Source: Roseibium sediminicola
GTDB lineage: Bacteria > Pseudomonadota > Alphaproteobacteria > Rhizobiales > Stappiaceae
NCBI RefSeq assembly: GCF_023156505.1
Contig: NZ_JALNMJ010000025.1
Span: forward strand, 21,412-85,411
DNA: 64,000 bases
Reading direction: 5' to 3'
Made by a program: the position numbers and the translations under genes
Notes under the pieces: model-generated
Database searches by the model: none
Told to the model about the DNA's origin: nothing
What the model saw: the letters and a program-made list of their open reading frames with translations, nothing else
Part shown: positions 52,355 to 61,744 of the stretch, one piece after another
Layout of the letters: the number at the start of each line of letters is the position of its first letter
Position numbering within the stretch: position 1 is the first letter of the stretch

Positions 52355-53539
52355 TCACGGCTGACGATTGCTCACGCGCCAGAAAAACGTCGCCAGCCCC
52401 AGAACCGCCATGCCGGCGGCAAGGCCGAGCAGCACCGCTCTGGCATCGTCACCGGCGGCAAACAGCGCCACCACCAGGCCGGCAAGCGGCTGGGACAGGT
52501 TGTTGAGGCAGATGATGGCGCCCGTGGTCTTGCCGAATTCCTCAGGCGGGATGATTTCCTTGCGCAGGGTACGGACATAGATGTTGAACATCTTATCGAA
52601 GCCGGCGATCAGCAGGAACCCGGCCGCATAGACCAGCGGATGAGCGCCGAGCCCGGTCAGGACCGCACCAAGGCAGATCAGGCCGTAGGCGGTCAGGCCG
52701 AGCGTTGTCAGGCGGAAGGCGACATGAGCGGTGAGTGTCAGGACCGCGAGCGTCGCCAAGGCGCCGCCGACCTGCAGCCAGGCATAGACCTGTTCGCTCT
52801 GGGCGAAAAAGCCCGTCATCATGGCTGCCGCAGTCGCCAGCGTCGCGCCGATGATCAGGTTGACCCCGGCCGCCTGCAGGATCGCCTGCATCAGGCCAGG
52901 CAACTGCCAGACCAGGGTCAGGGCGTGTTTCAGGTCAGCCACCGGATGCCGGACCGGTCCGCCTTCTGGAAGCGCTGTCATACGCGCCTGGCCGGGCCAC
53001 AGAAGAAAGGCGAAATCGGCCAGCACGAACAGAACAGTCGCCACGACAACCACCGCCTGCCACGGCCAAAATGCCATCAGATAGGCCGCCACCAGCGGCC
53101 CCAGAACGACGCCCATCTGCGCGGCGAGCTGGCCGTAGCTGGCAACCTTCTCGAAGCGCTGATCGGCAAAGGCGCGCACCAGCACCAGTTCCAGCGCGAG
53201 CAGGCCCTGGGTCGTCAACACACCGACAATTGCGGAGAGACCGATCAGCCACCAGACGCCGCCAAAGGCGATCTGACCGGCGATGCCAATGACGCAGGCC
53301 GCGGCGCGCAGGATGCGGCTGAAGCGGAGCAGCAGGATCGGCGAGACCCGGTCGCACAGGATCCCGGCGATGGGAAAGGTCAGGTAGCGCGGCAGGGTCT
53401 CGAAGAAAAACGCCAGGCCCGACCAGGCGACATCGCCGGTGATCTGGAAAATCACCAGCGGCACCAGAAACAGAAGGATCTGGTCAGCCAGAACCGTCAG
53501 GAACATGGACGCGAAAAAGGCGCGGTCGCGGACAAGCAT
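52355..53539 (-). CDS. MFS transporter
   Basis: A 394-residue membrane protein with 12 predicted helices. It starts with FFASMFLTVLADQILLFLVPL, and the loop 2-3 motif appears as GILCDRVSPILLLR. It resembles the ENTS/macrolide-efflux-like MFS_3 group. Substrate unknown. No partner genes are adjacent; convergent with oxyR. Reading is intact, with helices spread evenly to the end. Confidence 0.88.
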   Translation of the reverse strand: MLVRDRAFFASMFLTVLADQILLFLVPLVIFQITGDVAWSGLAFFFETLPRYLTFPIAGILCDRVSPILLLRFSRILRAAACVIGIAGQIAFGGVWWLIGLSAIVGVLTTQGLLALELVLVRAFADQRFEKVASYGQLAAQMGVVLGPLVAAYLMAFWPWQAVVVVATVLFVLADFAFLLWPGQARMTALPEGGPVRHPVADLKHALTLVWQLPGLMQAILQAAGVNLIIGATLATAAAMMTGFFAQSEQVYAWLQVGGALATLAVLTLTAHVAFRLTTLGLTAYGLICLGAVLTGLGAHPLVYAAGFLLIAGFDKMFNIYVRTLRKEIIPPEEFGKTTGAIICLNNLSQPLAGLVVALFAAGDDARAVLLGLAAGMAVLGLATFFWRVSNRQP

Positions 53540-53703
53540 CGGGCGGCTTTCAGGAGATCAGGAGTAGCAGGCAGGCGCGTCACATCTAGCACCTGTACCC
53601 CTGCTCCGCAAGCCGCAGAAACGCAATACCTAAATCGATTTAATTCTTATCCTGACCGATCGCGCCGGGCCTCGCCGGGCCCACTTTAGACAGCCGCCTA
53701 GCC

Positions 53704-54378
53704 TCACACCTTGCGGGCTACCACGAAGCGGCTGAAAGGCGCCGGATAGGTACCGGTCTCGATGATCTCGAACCCGGCGCGGCGAAGCCTTTCCTCAAGC
53801 TCTTCGAAGGAGAACAGACTGACATAGGGAGCCTTGCCGAAGAGCTGCATGATCTTGATCAGCGGACCGAACAGCCATGCCCGTTTCTTGAGACAAACCG
53901 TTTTGGAAATGTAGAGCCCGCCGGGTTTCAGCAAATCGCGTACCCGTGCCAGCAGGTCGTCAGGATTTTCCACGAGGTGGAAGAAATTGAAGGCCAGGAC
54001 CGCATCATAGCCATCGCCCTGCGCGTCGGGCAGCTGAACGCGTTCATCGAACGCGTCCGCCGTCAGGAAACTGAGCCCCTCATGCGGAACACCGCTGTTT
54101 CTCTCGCTCGCCAGTTTCTCGTTGGCGATCTCGATCATGCCCGGTGCGAAATCCGTCGACAGGTAGGACTTCACGTTCTTTGCCAGAAGAAGCGCGGTCG
54201 ATCCGGTACCGGCCCCAAGTTCCAGAACGCGGTCTTCCGGTCCCAGGTGCTCTATGGTTCGTTCGAGCGTTTTCTCGTAGGCTGCCTGATCCTTGATTTT
54301 CGACGCGGCATATTTACGCGCTGCCTTGTCCCAGAATCTTGTCGAAGGTGTCATGTCATTCGTCCATGTGATGGCCAT
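53704..54378 (-). CDS. Class I SAM-dependent methyltransferase
   Basis: A 224-residue methyltransferase. The SAM motif is VLELGAGTGSTALLLA, followed by LSTDFAPGMIEIANEK, and the later block is LLKPGGLYISKTVCLKK. It resembles small-molecule C- or N-methyltransferases of the UbiE/PMT group. The start at 54378 (MAITWTND) has GAAAGAGA upstream; ATG 54393 is an alternative. The next methyltransferase gene lies 16 bp upstream in the same direction, so they are probably co-transcribed. Substrate unknown. Confidence 0.86.
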   Translation of the reverse strand: MAITWTNDMTPSTRFWDKAARKYAASKIKDQAAYEKTLERTIEHLGPEDRVLELGAGTGSTALLLAKNVKSYLSTDFAPGMIEIANEKLASERNSGVPHEGLSFLTADAFDERVQLPDAQGDGYDAVLAFNFFHLVENPDDLLARVRDLLKPGGLYISKTVCLKKRAWLFGPLIKIMQLFGKAPYVSLFSFEELEERLRRAGFEIIETGTYPAPFSRFVVARKV

Positions 54379-54394
54379 GGTGTCTCTTTCCATA

Positions 54395-55171
54395 TCATGC
54401 TGTTCGCCGAAACGATGCATCCGTGTTGTCTTGCAGTGACTGGTGTCCTGCGTTGGTTTTCCTCCCGGCGATTGCCGTGCTCCAGAGCCGTGTCCACGCA
54501 CGCTGACCTACCGGCAATTCTTCAAGATCGCCAAGCCCGTGGTGCCCCAGCCACGTCTTGACCACCCCTGGATCAAGGCGCTGCGTGCGCCACTTGAGAT
54601 GAATGTAGGTTCCGAACGCCGACTTCCGGGTCAGGACCAACAGCAGCTTGCCGCCCGGCCTGAGCACCCGGCACATCTCACTGATTGCCGCCTCCGGTCC
54701 CGCAAGATGCTCTATCGTGTGCGCACAGATCACCCGGTCGAAAGACGCGTCCGGGAATGGCAGGTCCTGAATGTCCGCAATCCGTCCCTCGAAGCGACGC
54801 GGAAGCGCCGCCAGGTTGGATTGCGCCTCAGACAGCATGCTCGGTGAAATGTCGACGACAGAAAGGTCGAATACGTCGGTCATCTCGTTTGCAAAGGCCC
54901 TGGACAAGGCACCGGTACCGACCCCGCAATCGAGAACGCGCAGCGGGGCGCCACCGACGGTGCTGCCACCCTTTGCAAAGCTGGTCATCAAATGCTGGTA
55001 AGCCTCGAGAAAGCCGAGCTTCGTCAGCTTTCCCGTCCACATCGACGCCTCGTCATCATAGGCCTGACGCAGATCATCCACCGAATAGCCACGCCGGCTC
55101 ACGGCAATCTGCCAGGTTCCGAACCAGCGCTCGAAGACGGGTATCTTCGGTTTCTGCATGTCCGGCGTCAC
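54395..55171 (-). CDS. Class I SAM-dependent methyltransferase
   Basis: A 258-residue methyltransferase. The SAM motif is VLDCGVGTGALSRAF, then LSVVDISPSMLSEAQ and the post-motif RVLRPGGKLLLVLTRK. An N-terminal extension of about 60 residues includes YSVDDLRQAYDDEASMW. The GTG at 55171 has GGGGGAG upstream; ATG 55159 is the alternative. Together with the following methyltransferase it forms a pair read away from a LysR gene, so that regulator may control both. Substrate unknown. Confidence 0.85.
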   Translation of the reverse strand: MTPDMQKPKIPVFERWFGTWQIAVSRRGYSVDDLRQAYDDEASMWTGKLTKLGFLEAYQHLMTSFAKGGSTVGGAPLRVLDCGVGTGALSRAFANEMTDVFDLSVVDISPSMLSEAQSNLAALPRRFEGRIADIQDLPFPDASFDRVICAHTIEHLAGPEAAISEMCRVLRPGGKLLLVLTRKSAFGTYIHLKWRTQRLDPGVVKTWLGHHGLGDLEELPVGQRAWTRLWSTAIAGRKTNAGHQSLQDNTDASFRRTA

Positions 55172-55398
55172 TTCTGGCCGCTCCCCCGGTTGCGCAGGCC
55201 GATCATCTCCAGGAAGCCGCGGCCCACGTTCCGTCCACCGGTTGGGGACGCAAGGAAACACAAAACGGAGAAACCGGTTTTGAGAAGCTGCAGTGTCAGT
55301 GATTGAGAGCTCATCGGGCGATCCTTTCCAGCCCCAGATACCCCCTAAATAAATGAATATAAATTGCGGAAATTCGCCTGGATGATATACATTTTTGC

Positions 55399-56322
55399 AT
55401 GAACTGGCAGAGCATAACCTTCGACTGGAACCAGGCCCGCGCGTTTCTCGTGACCGCCGAGGAAGGGTCGTTGTCTGCCGCGGCCCGGGCGCTCGGCCTG
55501 ACGCAGCCGACGCTGAGCCGGCAAGTAGCAGCGCTGGAGGAAACCCTTGGTGTCACGTTGTTCGAACGGGTTTCGAAGTCTCTTGTCCTGACCGAGGCGG
55601 GTGTCGAGCTCGCCGAACATGTGCGCAGCATGGGGGACGCCGCGAGCCGTGTATCGCTCGCGGCCTCCGGCCAGTCCCAGCAGGTAGAGGGCCTTGTGAC
55701 CATCTCGACAACCGACCTCCTGGCAACCCACGTCCTGCCAGACATTCTGGCCGAGCTCAGGGAAAAGGCTCCCGGTCTCGAGATCAAGATCCTGTGCACC
55801 AACAGCCTCAGCGACCTGCGGCGCAGGGAAGCCGATATCGCCATTCGCCACGTGCAACCCGATCACCCGGATCTTTATGCCCGCAAGCTGCGCGAGGCGC
55901 CCGCGCGCATCTATGCCGCGCGGTCCTATCTTGAGAAATTTGGCGGCAAGCAACTCAAAAAAGACGCGCACCGGTTCGATTACATCGGCTTCGGCAACAG
56001 CGAGGAAATGGCCGGCCATCTCAAGGCGTTCGGCCTTGATGTCACCGAACGCCACATCAGGCTCGGCTCCCCCAGCGGGGTCGTTGCCTGGCAGTTCGTC
56101 CGGGACGGCATGGGGATCTGCATCATGGCCGACGAGATTGCCAACCGCTGCCCGGAGGTCGTGCCCGCATTCAAGGACTCCGAACCAGTCACCTTTCCCA
56201 TCTGGCTTGTGACCCACCGTGAATTGCACACAAGCAGGCGCATTCGCACGGTGTTCGATCACCTGGCAGAGGGCCTTCTCGCTGTAGACCTGACCGTCGT
56301 CGACGACGACACCTTTTGCTGA
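55399..56322 (+). CDS. LysR-family transcriptional regulator
   Basis: A 307-residue regulator. The helix-turn-helix (about 22-50) contains GSLSAAARALGLTQPTLSRQVA. The effector domain runs from about 90. The wording of the latter half (FDYIGFGNSEEMAGHLKAFG) is typical of the LysR subgroup next to alkane-, amine- or methyltransferase-linked genes. It diverges from the two methyltransferase genes across about 230 bp, their probable target. Effector unknown. Confidence 0.92.
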   Translation: MNWQSITFDWNQARAFLVTAEEGSLSAAARALGLTQPTLSRQVAALEETLGVTLFERVSKSLVLTEAGVELAEHVRSMGDAASRVSLAASGQSQQVEGLVTISTTDLLATHVLPDILAELREKAPGLEIKILCTNSLSDLRRREADIAIRHVQPDHPDLYARKLREAPARIYAARSYLEKFGGKQLKKDAHRFDYIGFGNSEEMAGHLKAFGLDVTERHIRLGSPSGVVAWQFVRDGMGICIMADEIANRCPEVVPAFKDSEPVTFPIWLVTHRELHTSRRIRTVFDHLAEGLLAVDLTVVDDDTFC

Positions 56323-56391
56323 GTTCTCGGGCTTGTTAAATCCAGAGCCGATCTGCGAGTTATCCGCCGGGAATTTCACATTAACCGGCTG

Positions 56392-58026
56392 TTAGGCCAC
56401 CTTGGCCCTGCAAAGACAACTCGCCCGGATGGGGATGTCGGCACGGGCGATCGCCTGATCCAGCAGCAGCTTGACATGAGGCAGCTCAACCGTCTCGCCT
56501 CTGCGCACCAGGCATTCATGCAGGCCATGCAGCGCCCAGACATTGCGTGGATGCTGGCTCGGACGGGGCAGCTTGCCATCAAGACCCAGATCCGCACGAT
56601 AAACCGCCTCGGCTTCGTCGAACGCGCCGGCTTCCATCAGCAGAGCACCGAGCGCGTGGCGCGTCGGCTGCGGCCAGGACCAGGGCTCCTCGTATTCCAG
56701 GCCGTCATCCAGTTCGACGGCCTTGCGCAAATGTGCAAGCCCCTTTTCCTGGCGTCCGGCCTTGAAGGCGACCTCGCCCTGCATCATTTCGTCCGCCACG
56801 GCAAGAACATCGCGGGCCGAATTGTTGAACAGCATTCGTGTGTCCGGCACCGCCGCATAGGCAGCCGTGAACTCGGCCATGGCCGCCTCGGCCTCCTTGT
56901 GACGGCCGAGATTGGCGAGAGCCACGGCCTTTGCATAAAAGATCAACGCATTGGTCGTGACGTAGAGCTCCTTGTCCCTGGGCTGTTCCAGCTCAAGGAT
57001 CTCCTGCCACATGCCAAACCGGATATAGACATGCGGTGCGGCGGCCACGAAGGTCTCGAAGATGTCTGGATAGGACCGGACAACCTCGTCGGGGACTTCT
57101 TCGCGCAGGCGCGCAACGGCGTCCACCGCCGCTGCCTTCTGCCCCAGGAACATGGCTCCGAAAAACGCAAAATGCAGGTTGTGAATGCGGTAAAGCGCAT
57201 AGAAATTCGCCGCCCCCGCATAGACCTTGAACTTGTCGTCCACCTTTGCCGCCGCGAGATTGCGGTAAAGGACGTTCTGGTACTCGCCGCACAGGACATC
57301 GATATGAGTGCCCATATGCACAAGGTGACCGGCGTCCGGCACAAGGTCCTTCAGCCGGTCGCCGTGGCGCAGCGCCTTTTCAGGGTGCGGCGACATCTCC
57401 ATCAGGTGGATATACATGTGCAGGAGGCCGGGATGGTCCCAGGCACCCGGAACCTCGTCAAAGGCCCGTTCCAGAACGGCAACGGCCTCCGTCGTGGAGC
57501 CTTCGGGGTTGGGCACACCGGTGTGAAAGTCCCAGAGTTGCCAGGGCGTGCGGTTCATCAGAGCTTCGGCGTAGAAACAGGTGATGTCGAGATCATCCCT
57601 GTTGGCTTCGTAGACCGGTTTCATCGCCGCGGCAAAACCGTCATTGAAGGGCTGATAATCCTCGATCCCCGGGTCGGTCGGGTAACGCGACGCCAGCGCT
57701 TCGAGAAGGGCGCGCTCCACCGGCCGGGTATCCTGAAGCGCCAGTCCTGCCGCGAGAGCCGCATGGGCCCGGGCAAGGGCCGGTGCTTTTTCTTCCGGCG
57801 TGAACACTTCCCAGGCCTTGTTGTAATTCGGGCCAATGCCATAGGCGATGCCCCAATGGGCCAAGGCACAGGCCGGATCGGCCGCTACCGCCTTTTCGAA
57901 ACAGACGATTGCTTCCTCGTGGTTATAGGCGAACAACCAGACAAGGCCGCGGTCAAACCAGGTCTGTGCGACCGGATCGGAACTCACGGGGCGGGTATAA
58001 GACCCGAGATCAAAATAATCCGACAT
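56392..58026 (-). CDS. Tetratricopeptide-repeat protein
   Basis: A 544-residue protein with TPR-type helical repeats. The first clear repeat is VWLFAYNHEEAIVCFEKAVA (about residues 30-49), and others follow over its length, such as LALANLGRHKEAEAAMAEFT. No signal peptide or membrane helix is seen, so it is cytoplasmic. It probably mediates protein contacts, but the partner is unknown. Conserved histidines (HMYIHLMEMSPH) in the middle give a pattern beyond ordinary TPR and might be functional. Single gene. Confidence 0.8.
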   Translation of the reverse strand: MSDYFDLGSYTRPVSSDPVAQTWFDRGLVWLFAYNHEEAIVCFEKAVAADPACALAHWGIAYGIGPNYNKAWEVFTPEEKAPALARAHAALAAGLALQDTRPVERALLEALASRYPTDPGIEDYQPFNDGFAAAMKPVYEANRDDLDITCFYAEALMNRTPWQLWDFHTGVPNPEGSTTEAVAVLERAFDEVPGAWDHPGLLHMYIHLMEMSPHPEKALRHGDRLKDLVPDAGHLVHMGTHIDVLCGEYQNVLYRNLAAAKVDDKFKVYAGAANFYALYRIHNLHFAFFGAMFLGQKAAAVDAVARLREEVPDEVVRSYPDIFETFVAAAPHVYIRFGMWQEILELEQPRDKELYVTTNALIFYAKAVALANLGRHKEAEAAMAEFTAAYAAVPDTRMLFNNSARDVLAVADEMMQGEVAFKAGRQEKGLAHLRKAVELDDGLEYEEPWSWPQPTRHALGALLMEAGAFDEAEAVYRADLGLDGKLPRPSQHPRNVWALHGLHECLVRRGETVELPHVKLLLDQAIARADIPIRASCLCRAKVA

Positions 58027-58299
58027 GAAAATGCCCCCGAAATACGTGCAATCGCATCCACGCTGAGAACCAGGCCGCTGAAAGCTGGCCTCTTCCGACC
58101 ACGCTCAAACGAAACAGACGAACTGTCCGGCCAACAGCCTGAAACGAAACTTACGCAGGTGCAACATTAAAATCCTACAAGCACCAATGATAGCGACAAG
58201 TGCGCCAACCGTTCAGGTCTAACAGAGGCAAGTGGCAGGCTTTACGAAAAGGAAGGGCAATAAAGCGAAGACTATGGCGCTCGCTCAGGCGACGTCACC

Positions 58300-59205
58300 T
58301 CACCTCAGCATCCAGTTCAGCACCAGCCGCCAGTCGGTCATGCGGATCGGGGTGCCGTGGGTGCCGGTGTCGAAGAGGGTGAACTTGATCGGGTAGTTCG
58401 GGGCGCGCTGCTTGATCTGCTTGAAGAAATTGGCCTGGTCTTCCCAGTCATAGACCTGGTCGAGCGTGCCCTGGCCCATATAGATCGGCACGTTGCGCCG
58501 GAGCGCGCTGGAGCCGAGGAAATTCGGGTCCTTGGGCGAGCCGAGCAGCATGATGCCGCTGAGCATCTGCGCGTAATTGCCGTCGCGCACCAGGTTCCAG
58601 CAGATGATGCCGCCCATGGAGCCGCAGGCGACCACCACCTTGGCGCGCGGCGACAATTGCTTCTGATACTGGATCAGCGCGGCGACATCGGCCGTGCCGC
58701 GCTTGTCGAAATGTGTGATGTCGACGGTCAGATAAGCGCCGCCGTTGCGGACCATCAGGTTCTGCACGCGGTTGAAATTGCCGCCGAAGGAAACATCGTT
58801 CATGCCCTGGAAGCGGTTGCCGCCCTGGCCGTGAATATAGATGACGATGGCATTCGCCCCGCCCTTCCACTTGCCGGTGCCCATATATTCAATGGTCCGG
58901 CCGTTGGCTTTCAGCTCGGCGCTGCCGCGGCCGCGCTTGGGCTTGTAGGAGACGTAATTGCCGTAGACCCGGCGCTCGTCGACCTCGTCCCGGTCGCGCA
59001 GGTCGCGCTGCTTTGAATATTCCACCACCAGGAAATCGCCGTCATAGAGAGTTTCCTGGATCTTCTTGTAGCGGAACAGCCGGTCCTTGTAGGGCTTCAG
59101 CATCTCCGCCTGGGCCATGGTCACGCCGGCCAGGGCAATGGCGGCGCCGAGCAGAACCGTTCTGGCGAGACCGAAAGGTCGGAGAGTGAAAAACCGGGGC
59201 AACAT
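58300..59205 (-). CDS. Secreted alpha/beta hydrolase
   Basis: A 301-residue protein with a signal peptide (about 1-33, ending VTMAQA). The alpha/beta hydrolase core has the oxyanion motif IYIHGQGGN, the nucleophile Ser196 in ACGSMGG, an Asp near 249 and His283 in TGTHGTP. This complete triad suggests an active periplasmic or secreted esterase or peptidase; the substrate is unknown. Single gene, with long flanking noncoding DNA on both sides. Confidence 0.85.
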   Translation of the reverse strand: MLPRFFTLRPFGLARTVLLGAAIALAGVTMAQAEMLKPYKDRLFRYKKIQETLYDGDFLVVEYSKQRDLRDRDEVDERRVYGNYVSYKPKRGRGSAELKANGRTIEYMGTGKWKGGANAIVIYIHGQGGNRFQGMNDVSFGGNFNRVQNLMVRNGGAYLTVDITHFDKRGTADVAALIQYQKQLSPRAKVVVACGSMGGIICWNLVRDGNYAQMLSGIMLLGSPKDPNFLGSSALRRNVPIYMGQGTLDQVYDWEDQANFFKQIKQRAPNYPIKFTLFDTGTHGTPIRMTDWRLVLNWMLR

Positions 59206-59574
59206 GGATCGTCCTTCGGGTCTGGCAAATCATGCGTGTCAGATTAGCCATAACCTAAGCGGCGTCCCGCGACCATGCAATTGGCCGCTTATCAAAACCC
59301 GGTGCGGATTTCCGCCGATAGCCCCCGGCTTCGGAAATGCCGGCAGGACGGGATAGCAGAAGCCAAGCCACGTCAAACCGTTTCTCAGCACCCCTGCAAA
59401 TTGTACCAAGACAAACCGCCCGTTTTATCCACAAGTGCCGTCCGCCCTCTGAATAACCTCCTCGCAAAATGCGAATTTAAGGGTTTGGTAACCATAAAAA
59501 CGAAGAGTGACAGTGAGATAAGGCCCGAGAAGCCACTCGTTCAGACAATGCACGGCAAGGTCAGGAGAGCCAAG
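59206..59574. other. Long leader region upstream of the orphan parA gene
   Basis: About 370 bp between two divergent genes, with no supported gene (the parA frame extends upstream, but its codons here do not look coding). It contains one perfect DnaA-box-like 9-mer, TTATCCACA (59425-59433), and an AT-richer stretch after it. Confidence 0.5.
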
Positions 59575-60279
59575 ATGCCAGTCATTTCCTTCGCAAACGC
59601 AAAGGGCGGCGCCGGGAAAACCACGGCCGCCCTGCTGCTGGCGACAGAAGTCGCGGCACGGGGAAAACGCGTCACCATCTTCGATGCGGATCCGCAAAAA
59701 TGGATCTCCAAGTGGTTCGAGCTGCCGAAGTCCCGTCCGGGCATCAGCGTTGTCAGCGAAGTCTCACCAGCCTCGATCACCGAACAGATCACCTATGCGG
59801 CCGAAACCTCCGACTATGTCATCGTCGATCTGGAAGGCACGGAGAACCTGATCGTCGCCAACGCGCTGTCGGTCTCCGACCTGGTGGTGGTGCCAATCCA
59901 GGGCTCGTCAATGGACGCCCGCGGCGGCGCCAAGATCCTGACCTTGATCAAGAAGCTGGAAAAGATCGTCCGCCACGACATCAAGCATTGCGTAGTGCTG
60001 ACCCGCACCAATGCCGCGGTCACCACCCGTGCCATGAAGGCGGTGCAGGACTTCCTCGCGGCCCAGAACATCGACGTCCTGATGACGCCGATCGTCGAAC
60101 GCGCCGCCTTCCGCGACATGATGGAATTCGGCGGCGGCCTCGCCGATCTCGATCCGTCGGTCGTCAGCGGTGTTGCCAAGGCACGGGAAAACGCCGCGCT
60201 TTACGCCGCCGAGGTGCTGGAGCGGGCGATCACCGTACCGAAAAAACGCTGGTACAACGTCTTCAAGCGGGCCAGCTGA
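59575..60279 (+). CDS. Orphan ParA-family ATPase
   Basis: A 234-residue ParA/MinD-type ATPase. The deviant Walker A motif with two lysines is KGGAGKTT (residues 10-17), preceded by VISFANA; Walker A' is IFDADPQ near 39. No parB or centromere-like repeats follow. This short, N-terminal-extension-free type resembles VirC1-like or cargo-positioning ParA proteins rather than plasmid ParA. The ATG has CAGGAGAG upstream. It may position a cellular cargo or chromosomal locus; partner unknown. A terminator follows after 22 bp. Confidence 0.88.
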   Translation: MPVISFANAKGGAGKTTAALLLATEVAARGKRVTIFDADPQKWISKWFELPKSRPGISVVSEVSPASITEQITYAAETSDYVIVDLEGTENLIVANALSVSDLVVVPIQGSSMDARGGAKILTLIKKLEKIVRHDIKHCVVLTRTNAAVTTRAMKAVQDFLAAQNIDVLMTPIVERAAFRDMMEFGGGLADLDPSVVSGVAKARENAALYAAEVLERAITVPKKRWYNVFKRAS

Positions 60280-60301
60280 CGGAAAAACCACGAGGATCTT
60301 C

Positions 60302-60329
60302 AAAGCCGGGCCCTGCCCGGCTTTTGTAT
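60302..60329 (+). terminator. Terminator of the orphan parA gene
   Basis: AAAGCCGGG / CCCGGCTTT, a 9-bp stem with a 5-nt loop, followed by TTGTATTT. Confidence 0.88.
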
Positions 60330-60351
60330 TTCCAGGACATGTCTTCACCAT

Positions 60352-60477
60352 CGTCCTCCCGGCCAAGCGCAGCGCGAGCCGGGACCGGGGAGGCACAAGC
60401 TTCTGGAACCAATTCGTCCCCGCCGACCGCCCGGCTCCCCGGTCCCGGGTCTTCGCTGCGCTGCGCCCGGGAGGACG
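60352..60477. repeat. Palindromic intergenic repeat (family A, copy 2)
   Basis: A 126-bp element bounded by CGTCCTCCCGG and CCGGGAGGACG, with inner blocks shared with the copy at 15392-15519. The two ends differ from that copy by matched changes, so the pairing of the arms is kept. Confidence 0.85.
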
Positions 60478-60547
60478 AAATCGAGGTTTTCAGGACTTGA
60501 AAGCCAAGCTCTCCTCGCTTTGCGTTTGGCCTATCCACTCACTTTGT

Positions 60548-60655
60548 CGTCATCCTGAGGGCCGCTTCAGCGGCGTCTCGAAGGATCGGCTGCGCATGCT
60601 GGAGCAAGTGGCCGGATCCTTCGAGACAGCGCTGACGCGCTTCCCCAGGATGACG
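60548..60655. repeat. Palindromic intergenic repeat (family C, complete copy)
   Basis: A 108-bp element bounded by CGTCATCCTGAG and CAGGATGACG, with inner arms GTCTCGAAGGATC and GATCCTTCGAGAC. A truncated copy is at 63858-63894. Confidence 0.85.
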
Positions 60656-60787
60656 ATCGGAGTTGTCGCAACAGCCTCAAATTACAACCATTCTCGCCTT
60701 CCGATAGCCCTCTCGGCGAAGTCGCGTTAGAGTTTCAACCGACTCAACCGCCTCTGCATGAGGTGGCTGATCTATCGGGAGACCATC

Positions 60788-61744
60788 ATGCGCGCGCTCT
60801 TCACCCGCCCCGCCCTCACCGGCCTTGCCTGTCTGCTCCTTGCCGCCTGCAATGGCGAGGACGGCAACATCGCGCTCGGCAATCTTGAACGCGACCGGGT
60901 GGCGCTGACGGCGACCGCCAACGAGGTGCTGATCGACCTGCCCGTCGCCCAGGGCACCTTCGTCAAGAAGGGCACGGTGCTGGCGCAGCTGGACCCGGCC
61001 GAGCAGCAGGCCATCGTCAACCAGGCGACGGCCGAGGTCCAGAAAGCCAAGTCAAACCTGGAAAAGCTGCAGAACGGCGCCCGCGCCGAGGACATCGCCA
61101 AGGCAAGGGCGACTGTCGCCGGCGCCAAGGCGTCGCTTGTCGAGGCCGAGGCCACCTTCAAGCGCTTCAACGACCTGACCGGCCGCGGCACGTCCAGCCA
61201 GGCCCAGCTAGACAGTGCCCGGGCCAGCCGGGACGCCGCCACGGCCAGCCTGCAGAGCGCCGAACAGGAGCTCAAGGAACTGGTCGCCGGAACACGGCCG
61301 GAAGATCTCGCCATTGCCAAGGCCGAGTTGAATGCGGCCGAGGCCAGCCTTGCCACCCAGCAGAAGATCCTTTCCGACCTGACCATCACCGCCTCGCGTG
61401 ACGGCGTGCTGGACAACCTGCCCTGGAACCTCGGCGAACGGGTCACCATCGGCAGCCCGGTCGCGGTGATGCTGGCGGGCGACGCGCCCTATGCCAGGGT
61501 CTATGTGCCCGAACCCCACAGGATCAAGATCAACGAGGGCGACAAGCTGCAGGTCAGGATCGACGGACTGGACACGCCGATCGAGGGCTCCGTGCGCTGG
61601 ATCAGTTCCGAGGCCTCGTTCACCCCCTACTACGCGCTCAACCAGTCGGAACGGGCCCGGCTGATGTATGTCGCCGAAGTGCAGCTGCCCGACAGCGCCA
61701 AGGACCTGCCCAACGGCGTTCCGGCCCAGGTCGTGCTGCCGTGA
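60788..61744 (+). CDS. HlyD-family membrane fusion lipoprotein (YbhG-like)
   Basis: A 318-residue periplasmic adaptor with a lipoprotein signal peptide ending LLAAC (Cys near residue 21). A biotinyl-lipoyl-like domain is followed by a long coiled coil (about 90-190, Ala/Glu/Lys-rich) and a beta-barrel end, as in HlyD/YbhG. It links an inner-membrane exporter with an outer-membrane channel. The ATG at 60788 gives the signal peptide. Its stop overlaps the start of the ATPase gene by 4 bp, so it belongs to a three-gene operon. Confidence 0.9.
   Translation: MRALFTRPALTGLACLLLAACNGEDGNIALGNLERDRVALTATANEVLIDLPVAQGTFVKKGTVLAQLDPAEQQAIVNQATAEVQKAKSNLEKLQNGARAEDIAKARATVAGAKASLVEAEATFKRFNDLTGRGTSSQAQLDSARASRDAATASLQSAEQELKELVAGTRPEDLAIAKAELNAAEASLATQQKILSDLTITASRDGVLDNLPWNLGERVTIGSPVAVMLAGDAPYARVYVPEPHRIKINEGDKLQVRIDGLDTPIEGSVRWISSEASFTPYYALNQSERARLMYVAEVQLPDSAKDLPNGVPAQVVLP

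Noticed and set aside
59425..59433. A perfect DnaA-box 9-mer upstream of the orphan parA, as a replication origin
   Set aside because: Only one box, no replication initiator, parB or iterons nearby; a single 9-mer is expected by chance about once in a window of this size.
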